From NCBI GenBank assembly GCA_015056315.1, contig SVGN01000030.1, forward strand, positions 1 to 32,600: a stretch of 32,600 bases of DNA, written 5' to 3'. Below, one piece after another: positions 1 to 8,921 of this stretch (positions are counted from its first letter, which is position 1; each line of letters starts with the position of its first letter). Position numbers and translations under genes: made by a program. The DNA comes from Clostridiales bacterium (lineage in GTDB: Bacteria > Bacillota > Clostridia > Christensenellales > Aristaeellaceae). Under the pieces are notes generated by a model, which was given only the letters and a program-made list of their open reading frames with translations, did not search any database and was not told where the DNA came from.

Positions 1-460
1 CAATCGTCGTACAGCCCACTGCCGTGGTCTGTACTCGTTTCACTCCCCACCTGCGGGTCGCTAACGCCTTCGGCGTTGTGCCCACTGGGCACGCGCTTCC
101 CTCCGGTGCCCACTGAAGAGGGAGCCTGCTCAGTTGGCTGCCACCCGCAGCAATGCGCCGCAGCCAACATGGGTAAGACAGACCCGCCCCGGCAACGCCC
201 ACCTCCCACAAGGCTCTCCTCTTCAGAGGGAGCTGTCAGGCGAAGCCTGACTGAGGGTGCCGACCGCTGCCCACCTCCGGGTGTGCTGTATCATCCCCCG
301 GAGCCGCCCATCAACCCCCCCAGCGGAACATAACGAGCCGCACATCTTGCCCCTTCGGTGCTCGCTGTGCTCACAACAAGCGCTGCGGCGCAGGTTTGTG
401 GGCTCTGCCCACACCCGGCAGGAGGACGATCCCCCTGCACCCCGCATATTTCTACATACA
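1..460. other. Repeat-rich intergenic region without a gene
   Basis: No open frame here has a ribosome binding site or recognisable protein. The stretch consists of short palindromes (for example AACGCC-TTC-GGCGTT near 63-77 and GTGCCCACTGGGCAC near 78-92) and copies of a CTCTTCAGAGGGAGCTG-type repeat. The overlapping frames on both strands are a by-product of high GC content. Confidence 0.6.
209..268 (+). repeat. Interspersed palindromic repeat, CTTCAGAGGGAGCTG family, copy A
   Basis: The copy reads aaggct-ctcctcttcagagggagctgt, then a small palindrome (caggcgaagcctg), then actgagggtgccg. The same order of elements occurs at 32158-32213, with two partial copies just before it. A related inverted version (GGCTCCCTCTTCAGTGGG when read on the minus strand) lies near 107-150. 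This is a REP-like dispersed intergenic element; mobility is not shown by the sequence. Confidence 0.7.
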
Positions 461-500
461 GAAAGCCCCCCGGAGCCGCCAAACAGCAGCTCCGGGGGTT
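461..500 (-). terminator. Probable terminator of the cadherin-like gene
   Basis: The ten-base arm CCCCCGGAGC (467-476) pairs with GCTCCGGGGG (489-498) around a 12-base loop. On the minus strand it is followed by GCTTTCTG, so the U-tract is short. It sits about 20 bases after the stop of the gene at 521-1309. Confidence 0.65.
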
Positions 501-520
501 CCTTATACGCAAAGCCTCGA

Positions 521-1309
521 TCAAAAATCCGCGCCGTAGGGCAGGATGGCCACGATCTCGCTTTCAATGTAGATGATGGTGTAGAAGGCTTCCGCGTTAT
601 TCACCTTGTAGTTGGCAACAAACTCATCCATGTTCTTGGCACGGACGGGGTTCGTTGCATTACCGTAATACAGGATGCAGTGGGGATCCACCGGGTAGTC
701 GTAGTGATCCATGCCGGAATTCTTGAAGCTGGACTGGTTGCCGCTGGCATAGTCCTCGCCCAGGTACTTCAGGGTGACCAGATCGGCATCCACGCGCCAT
801 TCGTCCTTCTTGGTGTAGATGTTGGTCAGGTAACCGGCAGAGATGCGGGTGCGCTTGTCGCTGGGGCGGCGCTGCAGGTAGATGGTGTAGGTGGTGGAAG
901 CGCCGTTGTTGGTCACCTGGATGGTAACGGCCTGGGGCTCGTCGGTCATCTCGATCACCTGAGACTTGGCACCGCTCTGCACCACCTTGCCGTTTACGGT
1001 GATGGTGGCGTTGGGGTCAACGGCCACGGGGGTGAAGGTGGGGCGGGAGACCCAGTTGGCCACGGTGAGCAGGTAGGTGGTCTGCAGGGGGCTGAAGATC
1101 TCCGGCAGCATGATGCCGGTGTTGGGGCAGTTATGGGTCAGGCTGGAGAGCAGGGTGCTGCCTGCGGTGTAATTGGTGGTGTTGGTGGTGATGCCGTTGG
1201 TGGTGGGGAAGGAGTAGTTGCCGGGGTAGACGGGTTCATCCGCCAGAGCGGGAACACAGCCCAGAAGCAGGATGCATGCAAGCACCAGAGAAAGAATGCG
1301 GCGGGTCAT
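521..1309 (-). CDS. Secreted or lipid-anchored cadherin-like beta-sandwich protein
   Basis: The 262-residue product starts with a clear export signal (MTRRIL, then a hydrophobic run LVLACILLLGC). LLGC could be a lipobox, and ALA-DE a few residues later could be a type I signal-peptidase site. Residues about 80-170 look like a cadherin-like beta-sandwich domain (PF12733 type), with the characteristic ending TYTIYLQR. The C-terminal about 90 residues are rich in Tyr and Asn and were not recognised. The start at 1309 was chosen because AGGAGG lies eight bases upstream; a longer frame to 1426 has no such site and would bury the signal peptide. The gene stands alone after manA with a 157-base gap, and a hairpin terminator follows. 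Such domains are common in cell-surface proteins of Clostridia; binding partner unknown. Confidence 0.8.
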   Translation of the reverse strand: MTRRILSLVLACILLLGCVPALADEPVYPGNYSFPTTNGITTNTTNYTAGSTLLSSLTHNCPNTGIMLPEIFSPLQTTYLLTVANWVSRPTFTPVAVDPNATITVNGKVVQSGAKSQVIEMTDEPQAVTIQVTNNGASTTYTIYLQRRPSDKRTRISAGYLTNIYTKKDEWRVDADLVTLKYLGEDYASGNQSSFKNSGMDHYDYPVDPHCILYYGNATNPVRAKNMDEFVANYKVNNAEAFYTIIYIESEIVAILPYGADF

Positions 1310-1341
1310 GGTGGTTATTCCTCCTGTTCTACATTGCAGAT

Positions 1342-1373
1342 GGTGAAACAGGAGCTTTTTTCCCTGCTTCACC
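1342..1373 (-). other. Stem-loop in the leader of the cadherin-like gene
   Basis: GGTGAA-A-CAGG (1342-1352) pairs with CCTG-C-TTCACC (1363-1373), ten pairs with one A/C mismatch and a loop containing six A/T pairs. It lies 33 bases upstream of the start codon at 1309. It is not followed by a U-tract on the minus strand, so it is more likely a leader structure or mRNA-stabilising hairpin than a terminator. Confidence 0.4.
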
Positions 1374-1466
1374 CATATAACGCCGGAGGGCGGCTTTTTC
1401 TTGCAGCTCCATCCGGGAATTACCAAATATTATTCGTGAGGGGCTCCGGGTTTTCCTGCCGGATGA

Positions 1467-2678
1467 TTATTTTACGCTGGAAAGCAGCGCACGGCCCTTG
1501 CCGCGGAGGCTTACCGCGGGGCAGGCGGCGGGCAGCAGAAGACTCATACCGGCGGTGAGGGGCATCTGCGCGCCCTGCCAGCACAGCTCCATGGCATCCA
1601 GCGCGGTGAGCATCACAAAGCAGCCGCGGTTCTCCAGCGCCAGCTCGCCCTCCACACAGGCACAATCCAGCTTGAAGGCGGGCACATCCAGCAGGCGGGT
1701 CAGGCCGTGGCCGCCCTCGGGCATCTGCGCCAGCTGACCCTTCAGCGCCGGGTCGATCACATCCAGCGACTGGCGGATGTGCAGGGGGCGCTTTTCGCCC
1801 TTCTCGTTGGTGCGGTTGAAATCCCACAGGCGGTAGGTAACATCGCTGCTCTGCTGGATCTCGTACAGCACGATGCCGCCGCCGATGGCGTGCACCATGC
1901 CGCTGGGCATGTAGTACACATCGCCCGCCTTGACCGGCACCCGGTGGATCATGGGCTCGATATCCTCCCCGGCGTTAAGGGCAGCGCCCAGCGCTTCGAT
2001 GGTAACGCCCTCCTCGATGCCGTAGAGGATGCTGGCATCTTCCTCCGCGTGCAGGATCACCCACGCCTCGGTCTTGCCCAGCTTGTTTTCGTGCTTGCCG
2101 GAGTACTCGTCATCCGGGTGCACCTGTACGCTCAGGCTGCCCTTGGCGCACAGCAGCTTCAGCAGCAGCGGGAAGGCCTCGCCCTCGGGCAGGCCGGTCA
2201 TGGCCTGCGGATCCCAGCTGATGAGCTCGGTCAGGCTTTCGCCGTAGGGGGATACGCTCTCCAGCCCGGGAATGGCGCTGATCTCCAGCGCCTCGCCGGT
2301 GCGGGGGTCGGGGATGTTCTTGCCAAAGAGGCTGCCCAGCTTATCGCCGCCCCAGGGGGTCATTTCGCCGTAGCGGTAGGCGGGCTGCATGGGAATGGGC
2401 AGGATGGGGCAATCGCCCAGGGTGAGCTCGAAGCAGCTCTGCCCGTCGGCGGTCTTACCGGCCAGGTGAGCGTAGTCGGTCTCCAGCAGGGCGGCGGTGG
2501 CGGTGTCTTCGGCTGCCACCAGCATGCGGATGCAGTCGTAGCCTTCGTCGTAGGAGCAGCCCTCCAGCGTGGCCAGCTCATCCTCGGTCATGCTCTGGGC
2601 AAGCACATACAGGGGCTTTACGCCGTAGAGCCAGCAGCCATGGGTGGGGGTGAATACGGTCTGGGTCTTGGTGATCAT
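1467..2678 (-). CDS. manA: Mannose-6-phosphate isomerase, class I, with N-terminal extension
   Basis: This enzyme interconverts mannose 6-phosphate and fructose 6-phosphate in the cytoplasm. The cupin core covers residues about 96-403. The zinc ligands of type I enzymes can be placed: Gln185 and His187 in QVHPDD, Glu204 in KTEAW, and His263 in PSGMVHA. The substrate-loop sequence SSDVTYRLWDFNR follows at 277-289. The family is normally about 310-320 residues and begins at the equivalent of PMQPAYR (96-102). The first 95 residues here are therefore extra, and their origin is not recognised. The start at 2678 has GGAGG inside the last codons of the upstream ABC gene, only three bases away, so the two genes are translationally close and co-transcribed. 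Linkage to an exporter and a membrane protein does not itself point to mannose catabolism; it may serve sugar-nucleotide supply for the envelope. Confidence 0.9.
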   Translation of the reverse strand: MITKTQTVFTPTHGCWLYGVKPLYVLAQSMTEDELATLEGCSYDEGYDCIRMLVAAEDTATAALLETDYAHLAGKTADGQSCFELTLGDCPILPIPMQPAYRYGEMTPWGGDKLGSLFGKNIPDPRTGEALEISAIPGLESVSPYGESLTELISWDPQAMTGLPEGEAFPLLLKLLCAKGSLSVQVHPDDEYSGKHENKLGKTEAWVILHAEEDASILYGIEEGVTIEALGAALNAGEDIEPMIHRVPVKAGDVYYMPSGMVHAIGGGIVLYEIQQSSDVTYRLWDFNRTNEKGEKRPLHIRQSLDVIDPALKGQLAQMPEGGHGLTRLLDVPAFKLDCACVEGELALENRGCFVMLTALDAMELCWQGAQMPLTAGMSLLLPAACPAVSLRGKGRALLSSVK

Positions 2679-2681
2679 CGT

Positions 2682-4448
2682 TTATGCCTCCTCGGTGTAC
2701 ATCTTGTACAGCTGGTAATACAAACCCTGCTTCTCCATCAGCGCCCGGTGGGAGCCCTGCTCCTCGATGCCGTTCTCGGTAAGCACCCAGATGGTATCGG
2801 CACCCCGGATGGTGGTGAGCCGGTGGGCGATGGTGAAGGTAGTGCGGCCCACGCTCAGCTTCTCCAGAGATTGCTGCACCAGCCGCTCGCTTTCGTTATC
2901 CAGCGCACTGGTGGCCTCGTCCAGGATCAGGATGGGCGGGTTCTTCAAAAACACGCGGGCAATGGAGATGCGCTGCTTCTGGCCGCCGGAGAGCTTTACG
3001 CCCCTTTCGCCCACAAAGGTGTCGTAGCCATCCTTCAACTGAGAGATGAACTCGTGGGCACCGGCCAGCTTTGCCGCCTCCTCGATCTGCTCCCGGCTGG
3101 CGCCCGGCAGGCCGTAGGCGATGTTCTCGCCGATGGTGCCGGAGAACATGTACACCTCCTGCTGCACCATGCCGATGCTCTCCCGCAGGCTGTGCTGGGT
3201 AAGGGCGGTGATGTCCTTGCCATCGATCAGGATGCGGCCGCCGGTCAGGTTATAGAACCGGGGTATCAGGTTGCACAGGGTGGTCTTGCCGGAGCCGCTG
3301 GGGCCCACCAGAGCCACCCGCTGGCCTGCGGGCACGTGTACATTGATATCCGCCAGAACGGACTTGTCGTTATCGCTGTATCGGAAGCTGACGTGGTCGA
3401 AGGTCACATCGCCCTTCACATCGGTCAGCACGGCGGCACCGGGGGCATCCACCACATCCGGCTCATCGTCCATGATCTCGCAGAAGCGCTCGATGCCGGT
3501 CATGCCCCGCTGGAATTGCTCCATAAACTCCACGATGCGGCGTATGGAGGTGAGCAGCGTGCTCACATACAGCAGGTAGGCCATATAGTCGGGGGCGGTC
3601 AGCGTGCCCCGGATCATGAACAGCGCACCGGCGATCACCACCACGATGTACATCAGGCCGTCGAACACACGGGTGGTGGTGTGGAAGCCGCCCATGTAGA
3701 TGTAGCTCTTGTTTTTGATCTGAACGAACTGCCGGTTGCCCCGGTCGAACTTGGCCAGCTCCATGGGCTCGTTTGCAAAGCTCTTCACCACCCGGATGCC
3801 CAGCAGGCTGTCTTCCACCTGGGCGTTGATCTCGCCCACCTGATGGTTGCGCTCCTTGAAGGTCTGGCGCATCTTTCGGTTAAAGAAGCGGGTGCAGATG
3901 AGCATCAGCGGCAGCATGGCGAACACGATCAGCGTGAGCACCGGGTTCATGCCCATCAGGATGATGAAGGGCACCGTGATCTTGATGGCGGCGATGAAGA
4001 ACTCCTCCGGGCAGTGGTGGGCGAACTCGGTCACCTCGAACAGGTCGCTGGTGATGCGGGCCATCAGCTGGCCGATCTTGGCGGAGGAATAGTAGGCGAA
4101 GCCCAGCTTTTGCAGGTGCTGGAACAGGTCGTGGCGCATATCGCTCTCGATGAAGGTGCCCATGTGGTGGCCGCGGGTGGTCATGTAGAAGTTGGCAGCG
4201 GCATCCACGATGCGCAAAAGGATGTACAGCCCGCCGATCTTCAGCACGAACTCCACCGTCAGCGAGGCTGCGCCGGAGGTGGCCCGGTCGGTGATGGCGC
4301 GCACGATCATGGGCAGCACCAGCTCGCACAGGGTGGTGAGGGCGGCGCAGAAAAGGTCAAACACCAGAATGGGCAGGTATTTTTTGAAATACGGCAGAAA
4401 ACGCCGGATGAGCACGCCGGTCTTCATCGTGCGGTTCTCTTTCTGCAT
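2682..4448 (-). CDS. ABC exporter half-transporter (MsbA/MdlB-like)
   Basis: The product (588 residues) is a transmembrane domain fused to an ATPase domain; such proteins dimerise to export lipids, drugs or peptides. The ABC transmembrane domain covers residues about 15-310, with six hydrophobic segments. The nucleotide-binding domain shows Walker A GPSGSGKTT (382-390), Q-loop VQQE (428-431), signature LSGGQ (486-490), Walker B ILILDE with catalytic Glu511, and the switch His542 in IAHRLTT. All parts needed for ATP hydrolysis are present. Met1 at 4448 is preceded by AAGGAAG with about ten bases spacing; Met8 is an alternative but has a weaker site. It lies 40 bases after the membrane protein at 4489-5214 and three bases before manA, so it is the middle gene of a three-gene operon. 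The substrate cannot be read from sequence. Confidence 0.92.
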   Translation of the reverse strand: MQKENRTMKTGVLIRRFLPYFKKYLPILVFDLFCAALTTLCELVLPMIVRAITDRATSGAASLTVEFVLKIGGLYILLRIVDAAANFYMTTRGHHMGTFIESDMRHDLFQHLQKLGFAYYSSAKIGQLMARITSDLFEVTEFAHHCPEEFFIAAIKITVPFIILMGMNPVLTLIVFAMLPLMLICTRFFNRKMRQTFKERNHQVGEINAQVEDSLLGIRVVKSFANEPMELAKFDRGNRQFVQIKNKSYIYMGGFHTTTRVFDGLMYIVVVIAGALFMIRGTLTAPDYMAYLLYVSTLLTSIRRIVEFMEQFQRGMTGIERFCEIMDDEPDVVDAPGAAVLTDVKGDVTFDHVSFRYSDNDKSVLADINVHVPAGQRVALVGPSGSGKTTLCNLIPRFYNLTGGRILIDGKDITALTQHSLRESIGMVQQEVYMFSGTIGENIAYGLPGASREQIEEAAKLAGAHEFISQLKDGYDTFVGERGVKLSGGQKQRISIARVFLKNPPILILDEATSALDNESERLVQQSLEKLSVGRTTFTIAHRLTTIRGADTIWVLTENGIEEQGSHRALMEKQGLYYQLYKMYTEEA

Positions 4449-4488
4449 GGCGGCAAGACTTCCTTTGTGTTGATGTGTATAGGAAAAC

Positions 4489-5214
4489 TTATTTCTCGGG
4501 CGGTGAGACCAGCAGGGTCTGCTTCAGGATGGTCTCCAGCTGGAACTCGGCGGTGCGGGGCATGGTGATGGCGTACACTGCGCCCTGCCCCTGCCCGAAC
4601 ACGCGGATCTGCTCATCGTTCTGCAGGCGGGCGGCATCCATACCGGCCATGGCGTAGAGCCGGTCGGCCTGGAGGATGTAGTTGCCCCCCAGCAGGGTGA
4701 TGGCATCGATGGGGCGGATGCTTTCCACCAGCAGCTCTGCGCCGTCGGCCATCACATACGTAAGGGTGACCCTGCGGGCGTATTCGCCGCCGAAGGCTGT
4801 ATCGTACACCCGGGCGTGGCTGAGGGTGATATCGCCGGGGCGGATGCCCATCACCGGCTGGCCGAAGGTCTCGGCCAGGGAGGGCAGGTTGGCGCCTGCG
4901 GGGGCCTCCAGCGCGTTCATGGGGATGGTGATGGGCTGCGCCGTGGGAACGGCGGCAACGGTATCCAGCTCATGATCCGGCTCGCCCATCAGCAGGAACA
5001 GGTAGCCCAGCACCAGCGCCACCACCACCAGCAGCGTGATGGCCACCCGCCGGAGCACCTTCTGCCACAGGGGCGTGGGCTTGGGGGCGGGGGGCGTATC
5101 CTCATCCAGCGGCTTCTGCTGGGGCACGGAGCCCGGCGCGCGCATGCGGATCACATTGGCAGGGGTGGGGATGGAGCCTGTATGCTGTGCGGAGCGTTTT
5201 CTGCGTTTGGCCAT
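4489..5214 (-). CDS. Single-pass membrane protein with extracytoplasmic domain, unknown function
   Basis: The 241-residue product begins with a basic cytoplasmic stretch (MAKRRKRS, then a Pro-rich region to about residue 50). One transmembrane helix follows (about 57-80, rich in Val, Leu and Ala), then a domain of about 160 residues outside the membrane. Several short motifs look beta-stranded (VTLTYVMADGAELLVESI), but no family was recognised. The start at 5214 has GGAGGT six bases upstream; a start 13 codons earlier lacks one. It is the first gene of the operon with the ABC exporter and manA, behind a strong sigma-A-like promoter. A role as an accessory or sensor for the exporter is possible from position only. 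Confidence 0.75.
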   Translation of the reverse strand: MAKRRKRSAQHTGSIPTPANVIRMRAPGSVPQQKPLDEDTPPAPKPTPLWQKVLRRVAITLLVVVALVLGYLFLLMGEPDHELDTVAAVPTAQPITIPMNALEAPAGANLPSLAETFGQPVMGIRPGDITLSHARVYDTAFGGEYARRVTLTYVMADGAELLVESIRPIDAITLLGGNYILQADRLYAMAGMDAARLQNDEQIRVFGQGQGAVYAITMPRTAEFQLETILKQTLLVSPPEK

Positions 5215-5278
5215 TGGTTTACCTCCGGGGCTCGGCCTGGGGAAAAAAGCCACAACAGGCCGGGGTAGTACACTGGTG

Positions 5279-5308
5279 ATTATAGCATATCGGGCAGGGG
5301 GATGCCAA
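5279..5308 (-). promoter_or_regulatory. Sigma-A-like promoter of the 4489-5214 / ABC exporter / manA operon
   Basis: On the minus strand TTGGCA (5303-5308) is followed after 18 bases by TATAAT (5279-5284). The -10 carries the extended TGC just upstream. Five of six and six of six positions match consensus. Transcription would start about 60 bases before the start codon at 5214. Confidence 0.75.
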
Positions 5309-5357
5309 TCGGGAGATATGGGGGATTTGGGCGGGAGCGGGGGGAACGGAGGGGCGG

Positions 5358-5395
5358 AAAAAAGCGCCGGAGCGGGGGATGGGGTGCTCCGGCGC
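5358..5395 (-). terminator. Rho-independent terminator of the HD-GHKL gene
   Basis: A perfect ten-base inverted repeat, GCGCCGGAGC (5364-5373) and GCTCCGGCGC (5386-5395), is followed on the minus strand by six T residues. It lies 43 bases beyond the stop at 5439 and isolates this gene from the next operon. Confidence 0.9.
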
Positions 5396-5438
5396 GGGGG
5401 TGTGAAGGGGGAAGAGAGATCGTTACAGGTGGGGGTTG

Positions 5439-8400
5439 TTAGGACTTGCGCTTGGTGCCGAAGGCGTGGGTACCGTCCATAAAGCAGAATTCGATATCAT
5501 TATTCAATTCCAACACTTCTTTGGGGATGAGCTTGAGCATTTCCATGCGGTCTTTTTTACCGGGGGCAATGACATAGCCATTGTCACAGCCATAGTACAA
5601 AATGCTCCAGCCTTCTTTGATTCCCTGCATGTATTGGGGAATGTGTTCATAGTTCTTGATGAATGCTCTGTCCCATTCGGTAAGGGGGCGGGGGCTCATG
5701 AAGGCATAGATCAGGTACTGTTTGTCGCCGTTTCGTATGTTGTCATTTCCCGAACGGTATGAAAGATGCGCGTTTTGCTTTCCGGACAGTGCTTCCAAAA
5801 CAGCCTGTAAAGACATTGTATCGATGACACCACCAAAGCGGACGGGACTTGTTTTATAAATGCGTTCATACAATCCAACCCAATCTGTCACTCCTTCTTC
5901 CAGTAGCAGCGACAAGATATCCCGCTTACGGGCAAAAGGATAAAGATCAGTGACAAAATCGTATTGCGCATCATCATTGTTCCACACATCCACCAACACA
6001 GGTGTTTTATGCAGCCAAACATAGGTATGCAGATTGCGTCTCTCCGCAGGAAACGTAATAACAGCCTCTTTTTCAAGCAGATCGACCCTTGCGGCATCAC
6101 GGCACAGCAGGTTCAATATTCCAGCATCGTATTCCAACGTGCGATCCATAGGCAGGCGGCATTCTCTCGTACCAAACCACTGCTTCAGCGGGATGCCATA
6201 CAAACGCAACTCCTGAAAATCACCTTCGGCCATGCACTGCAGAACATCGTACATGCTATGAGCAGAAAGAAATCTCTGCATGAATTCAATCAAATGCTCC
6301 AGAAAGCGTTTGGGAAGTTGCGGGATCGATGCGGCATAGTGCTGCTGAATGCATTCTGCGATTCTTTGTGGCATAAGCGCCCGAGCATTCCTCATGCCCT
6401 CCAGTGCAGTCTCCGGCAACGCCCGTATTTCTCCGCGATCCACAGTAAGCAGCGGGCGATTTTTGCCCGCAAAGTTGTAGGAGAATACATCGTTACCAAA
6501 CAGGTGATCATATTGAAAACCAGAATATTTGGTAAAGATACCATTGATATAGCAGGAACGGTGCCTCCGCCATCGCGAAGATTGTTCCCACAGATTATCA
6601 ATATTGCCGGCTTCAGGCAGCACAAGAGATATGTAAGCTGTTGTATTCGATTCTTCATCTTTTGCACTGCAGAGATATCTTGTTGTGGCGGATAGATAAT
6701 TAGTCTTGAACACCCAATAAAAACTTGAATTGTCGATCGGCCAATCAATTGCTTCTTCCTTCTGCATGATTCGCTCTGCCAAAGCTGTATCCAACTGCAA
6801 ATCGACCATATTGACCAGTGTCCGGTTTTCACCGGTCGCACCCATAATCACTACCGGGATGCCGGGATCCGGAATACACACAAAGCGCTGGATCCTGTGG
6901 TACAGTGGCTTGGTGTATTGCTCTTCGAATCGCTCCGTTCCCTGCTGAATCCTCATTATAGCAGATGCATTTTTACTAATCCACACCTCCACCTCCGGAT
7001 CATCCGGCAGGCGATCTGTCACAGCGGCGGCAAACTTGTCCTTCAGATACAGCTTCACAATGGTGCCGTGGTCGCCCAGTTGTTCCTGCTGTACAGTGGT
7101 AGCATCGCAGAAATAGCCGTAGTCCTCGCTGCCCTTCATGCGAAGCCGTATGGTTTTGTCTTCTCCAAGGGTATAGTGCCGGGTGATCACTTCGATCTCA
7201 TCGGCGATCATATAGCAGGAAAGCAGACCGATGCCGAACTCGGAAATAGGCGCAACCGCATCCTTCCATGCAGCATTGCTGCGCCGGAAGTCGTCGGAAT
7301 GGTAATAGGAATTGCCGATGCGCAGCAGGTAGTTCTTTACAATGTATTCGGTCATGCCGGTACCCTCGTCCCGGCAATACAGCACCTTTCTGCCTTCCTC
7401 CTTGCTCAGACCGAATTCAATGCACGGATTGCTGGTTCTGCCGTTGCGTGCATCCTCCGCCCTCATACAGCGGCAGGCATCCAGCGCATTCTGGTACAGC
7501 TCCCGCAGGCACATCCACTCGTTCCTGTACAGGCGCGCGCCCATTAGAAGCTCGATGATCTTTCGCTGCTCCAGCCGGAAGCGGAGATCACGATCCGGTG
7601 TGAAGCCGATAGGGTTGATGCCGGAACGATCCACATGGCGGGGCAGCCCCAGCCGGTATCGTTCGTCGTTGGCATCGGTCAAAAAATTGGCATAGTAGCT
7701 CAACTCGTCATCTGCCCAGTTCAGATAATCGTGAAGGAAGTAGTACTCATCCGGGTTCTCGATGCCATCGTGGATATAGCTGATCTTCAATTGTTCATTT
7801 TCATTGGTGATGGTATACATAAGACCGGGCAGCTTAATGCGCCAATGCAGATCGGTGACGGTGTTCATAGGGTCGCTCGCTGCATATCGGGTACGGCTGG
7901 TACGGTCGTTGCTGACGTGGAGCACATCGCCCAGCCGCAGAAGCATGGCCAAATAGCGGACATTGCAGGTGGTTTCGGTGGCATCGGTAAACTGCTTCAG
8001 CACACGCAGCCCGGAGGGGAGCTTAAAGGTATCATCGATATTCCAGCAATGGGCGGCGCAGATGTTGCCTAATGCAGGAACTATGTGTTCCTTGTCGATC
8101 TTTGAAATGCCCGCCAGCATACGCTTCAGGTTCTGGGCATACCGATTCGACCGCTCGCCGTGAGTGCGGCGCAGGTGATCCTGCCGGGTTTCACGGATGA
8201 ATGTTTCTCTGTCTTCCGTTTCGGAAACAGGAGCCAAGCCCATTCTGTACTTTTCATAATCAACAAGCTCTTTGGCGTAGAACTCGATGTATTCATCTTC
8301 GCTTTCCGGGCAGAAAAACTGATCCTTTACGTCTGTATAAGGCCTCAAGCCGCTGCCCGACTTCCGCAGCATCGCCTGCATGCTGGTTTCGGGCTTGTCA

Positions 8401-8762
8401 TGGTGAAAGGCATAGTCTTCCTCTTCGATCTGCTCCAGAAAGCGCAGAAAATAATCCGGCAGGCACATACCGGCATCATGCAGATAGCAGCACAGGCGCA
8501 GCATGATCGCCTCCAGCAGGGTAAGGCTTTCCACACCGCGGATCTGCAGCAGCTTCTCGATGTTTTCCAGCACCTTTTTACTGTGGCCGGGGCCATGGTC
8601 ATCATAATCCGGCATCTGGTGTCGGATATTCTCCAAATGCGAGGTCAGCTGCTCGATGATCTTTTTGACAGAATCATTCAGTGGATTCAAACAATCAAAC
8701 AGCTCCTTATTGTCTACCAGAATGCGCCCCAATTCCTGATCGATCCAGCTGGTAACCGTCAT
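5439..8762 (-). CDS. HD-domain and GHKL (Hsp90-like) ATPase fusion protein
   Basis: The 1107-residue protein has two recognisable modules. An HD-type metal-dependent hydrolase region lies at about 45-290: His60 in GPGHSKK, the HD pair His95-Asp96 in YLHDAGM, a later His (AAHCW, about 238) and Asp279 in RLGDV. A GHKL ATPase domain of the Hsp90/MutL/histidine-kinase type follows at about 395-570: the N-box with Glu421 and Asn425 in RELYQNALDA, the G1 box DEGTGM from Asp465, and the G2 box EFGIGLLS at 508-515. The remaining about 530 residues are unrecognised. HD plus Hsp90-like proteins act in the cytoplasm and several relatives sit in stress or phage-defence contexts, but a defence role here is inference. 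The start at 8762 has GGAGG eight bases upstream; an 18-codon longer frame does not. Its downstream half is visibly more A+T-rich than its neighbours, and it is flanked by its own terminator, which suggests acquisition. Confidence 0.85.
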   Translation of the reverse strand: MTVTSWIDQELGRILVDNKELFDCLNPLNDSVKKIIEQLTSHLENIRHQMPDYDDHGPGHSKKVLENIEKLLQIRGVESLTLLEAIMLRLCCYLHDAGMCLPDYFLRFLEQIEEEDYAFHHDKPETSMQAMLRKSGSGLRPYTDVKDQFFCPESEDEYIEFYAKELVDYEKYRMGLAPVSETEDRETFIRETRQDHLRRTHGERSNRYAQNLKRMLAGISKIDKEHIVPALGNICAAHCWNIDDTFKLPSGLRVLKQFTDATETTCNVRYLAMLLRLGDVLHVSNDRTSRTRYAASDPMNTVTDLHWRIKLPGLMYTITNENEQLKISYIHDGIENPDEYYFLHDYLNWADDELSYYANFLTDANDERYRLGLPRHVDRSGINPIGFTPDRDLRFRLEQRKIIELLMGARLYRNEWMCLRELYQNALDACRCMRAEDARNGRTSNPCIEFGLSKEEGRKVLYCRDEGTGMTEYIVKNYLLRIGNSYYHSDDFRRSNAAWKDAVAPISEFGIGLLSCYMIADEIEVITRHYTLGEDKTIRLRMKGSEDYGYFCDATTVQQEQLGDHGTIVKLYLKDKFAAAVTDRLPDDPEVEVWISKNASAIMRIQQGTERFEEQYTKPLYHRIQRFVCIPDPGIPVVIMGATGENRTLVNMVDLQLDTALAERIMQKEEAIDWPIDNSSFYWVFKTNYLSATTRYLCSAKDEESNTTAYISLVLPEAGNIDNLWEQSSRWRRHRSCYINGIFTKYSGFQYDHLFGNDVFSYNFAGKNRPLLTVDRGEIRALPETALEGMRNARALMPQRIAECIQQHYAASIPQLPKRFLEHLIEFMQRFLSAHSMYDVLQCMAEGDFQELRLYGIPLKQWFGTRECRLPMDRTLEYDAGILNLLCRDAARVDLLEKEAVITFPAERRNLHTYVWLHKTPVLVDVWNNDDAQYDFVTDLYPFARKRDILSLLLEEGVTDWVGLYERIYKTSPVRFGGVIDTMSLQAVLEALSGKQNAHLSYRSGNDNIRNGDKQYLIYAFMSPRPLTEWDRAFIKNYEHIPQYMQGIKEGWSILYYGCDNGYVIAPGKKDRMEMLKLIPKEVLELNNDIEFCFMDGTHAFGTKRKS

Positions 8763-8806
8763 ACGCCCATCCTCCGTGCCTTGATTCGGTTTTATCCCTT
8801 TCCCCC

Positions 8807-8835
8807 AGTATACCACATCCCCTCACCCAAAAAAA
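8807..8835 (-). promoter_or_regulatory. Possible promoter of the HD-GHKL gene
   Basis: TATACT (8807-8812 on the minus strand) is a good -10 element about 45 bases upstream of the start codon. The matching -35 position is a T-run with poor similarity to TTGACA. The site overlaps the U-tract of the upstream terminator, so any transcription here is independent of the AEC gene. Confidence 0.35.
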
Positions 8836-8884
8836 GACAAAAAACGACCCTGCTCCCCTCCCGCAACGGGAAGAAAGCAGGGTC
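8829..8884 (-). terminator. Rho-independent terminator of the AEC transporter operon
   Basis: GACCCTGCT (8846-8854) pairs with AGCAGGGTC (8876-8884). On the minus strand the hairpin is followed by a T-rich run (GTTTTTTGTCTTTTTTT). It begins 38 bases after the AEC stop codon. Confidence 0.85.
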
Positions 8885-8921
8885 TGCACATATCCTTTGT
8901 GATCCGTTCAGACTGCTGCCA

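Noticed and set aside
1707-4568. Long open frame on the plus strand over manA and the ABC exporter
   Set aside because: It is antisense to two genes with complete family motifs, has no ribosome binding site, and is rich in His, Gln, Gly and Ala, the usual result of the complement of a GC-rich gene.
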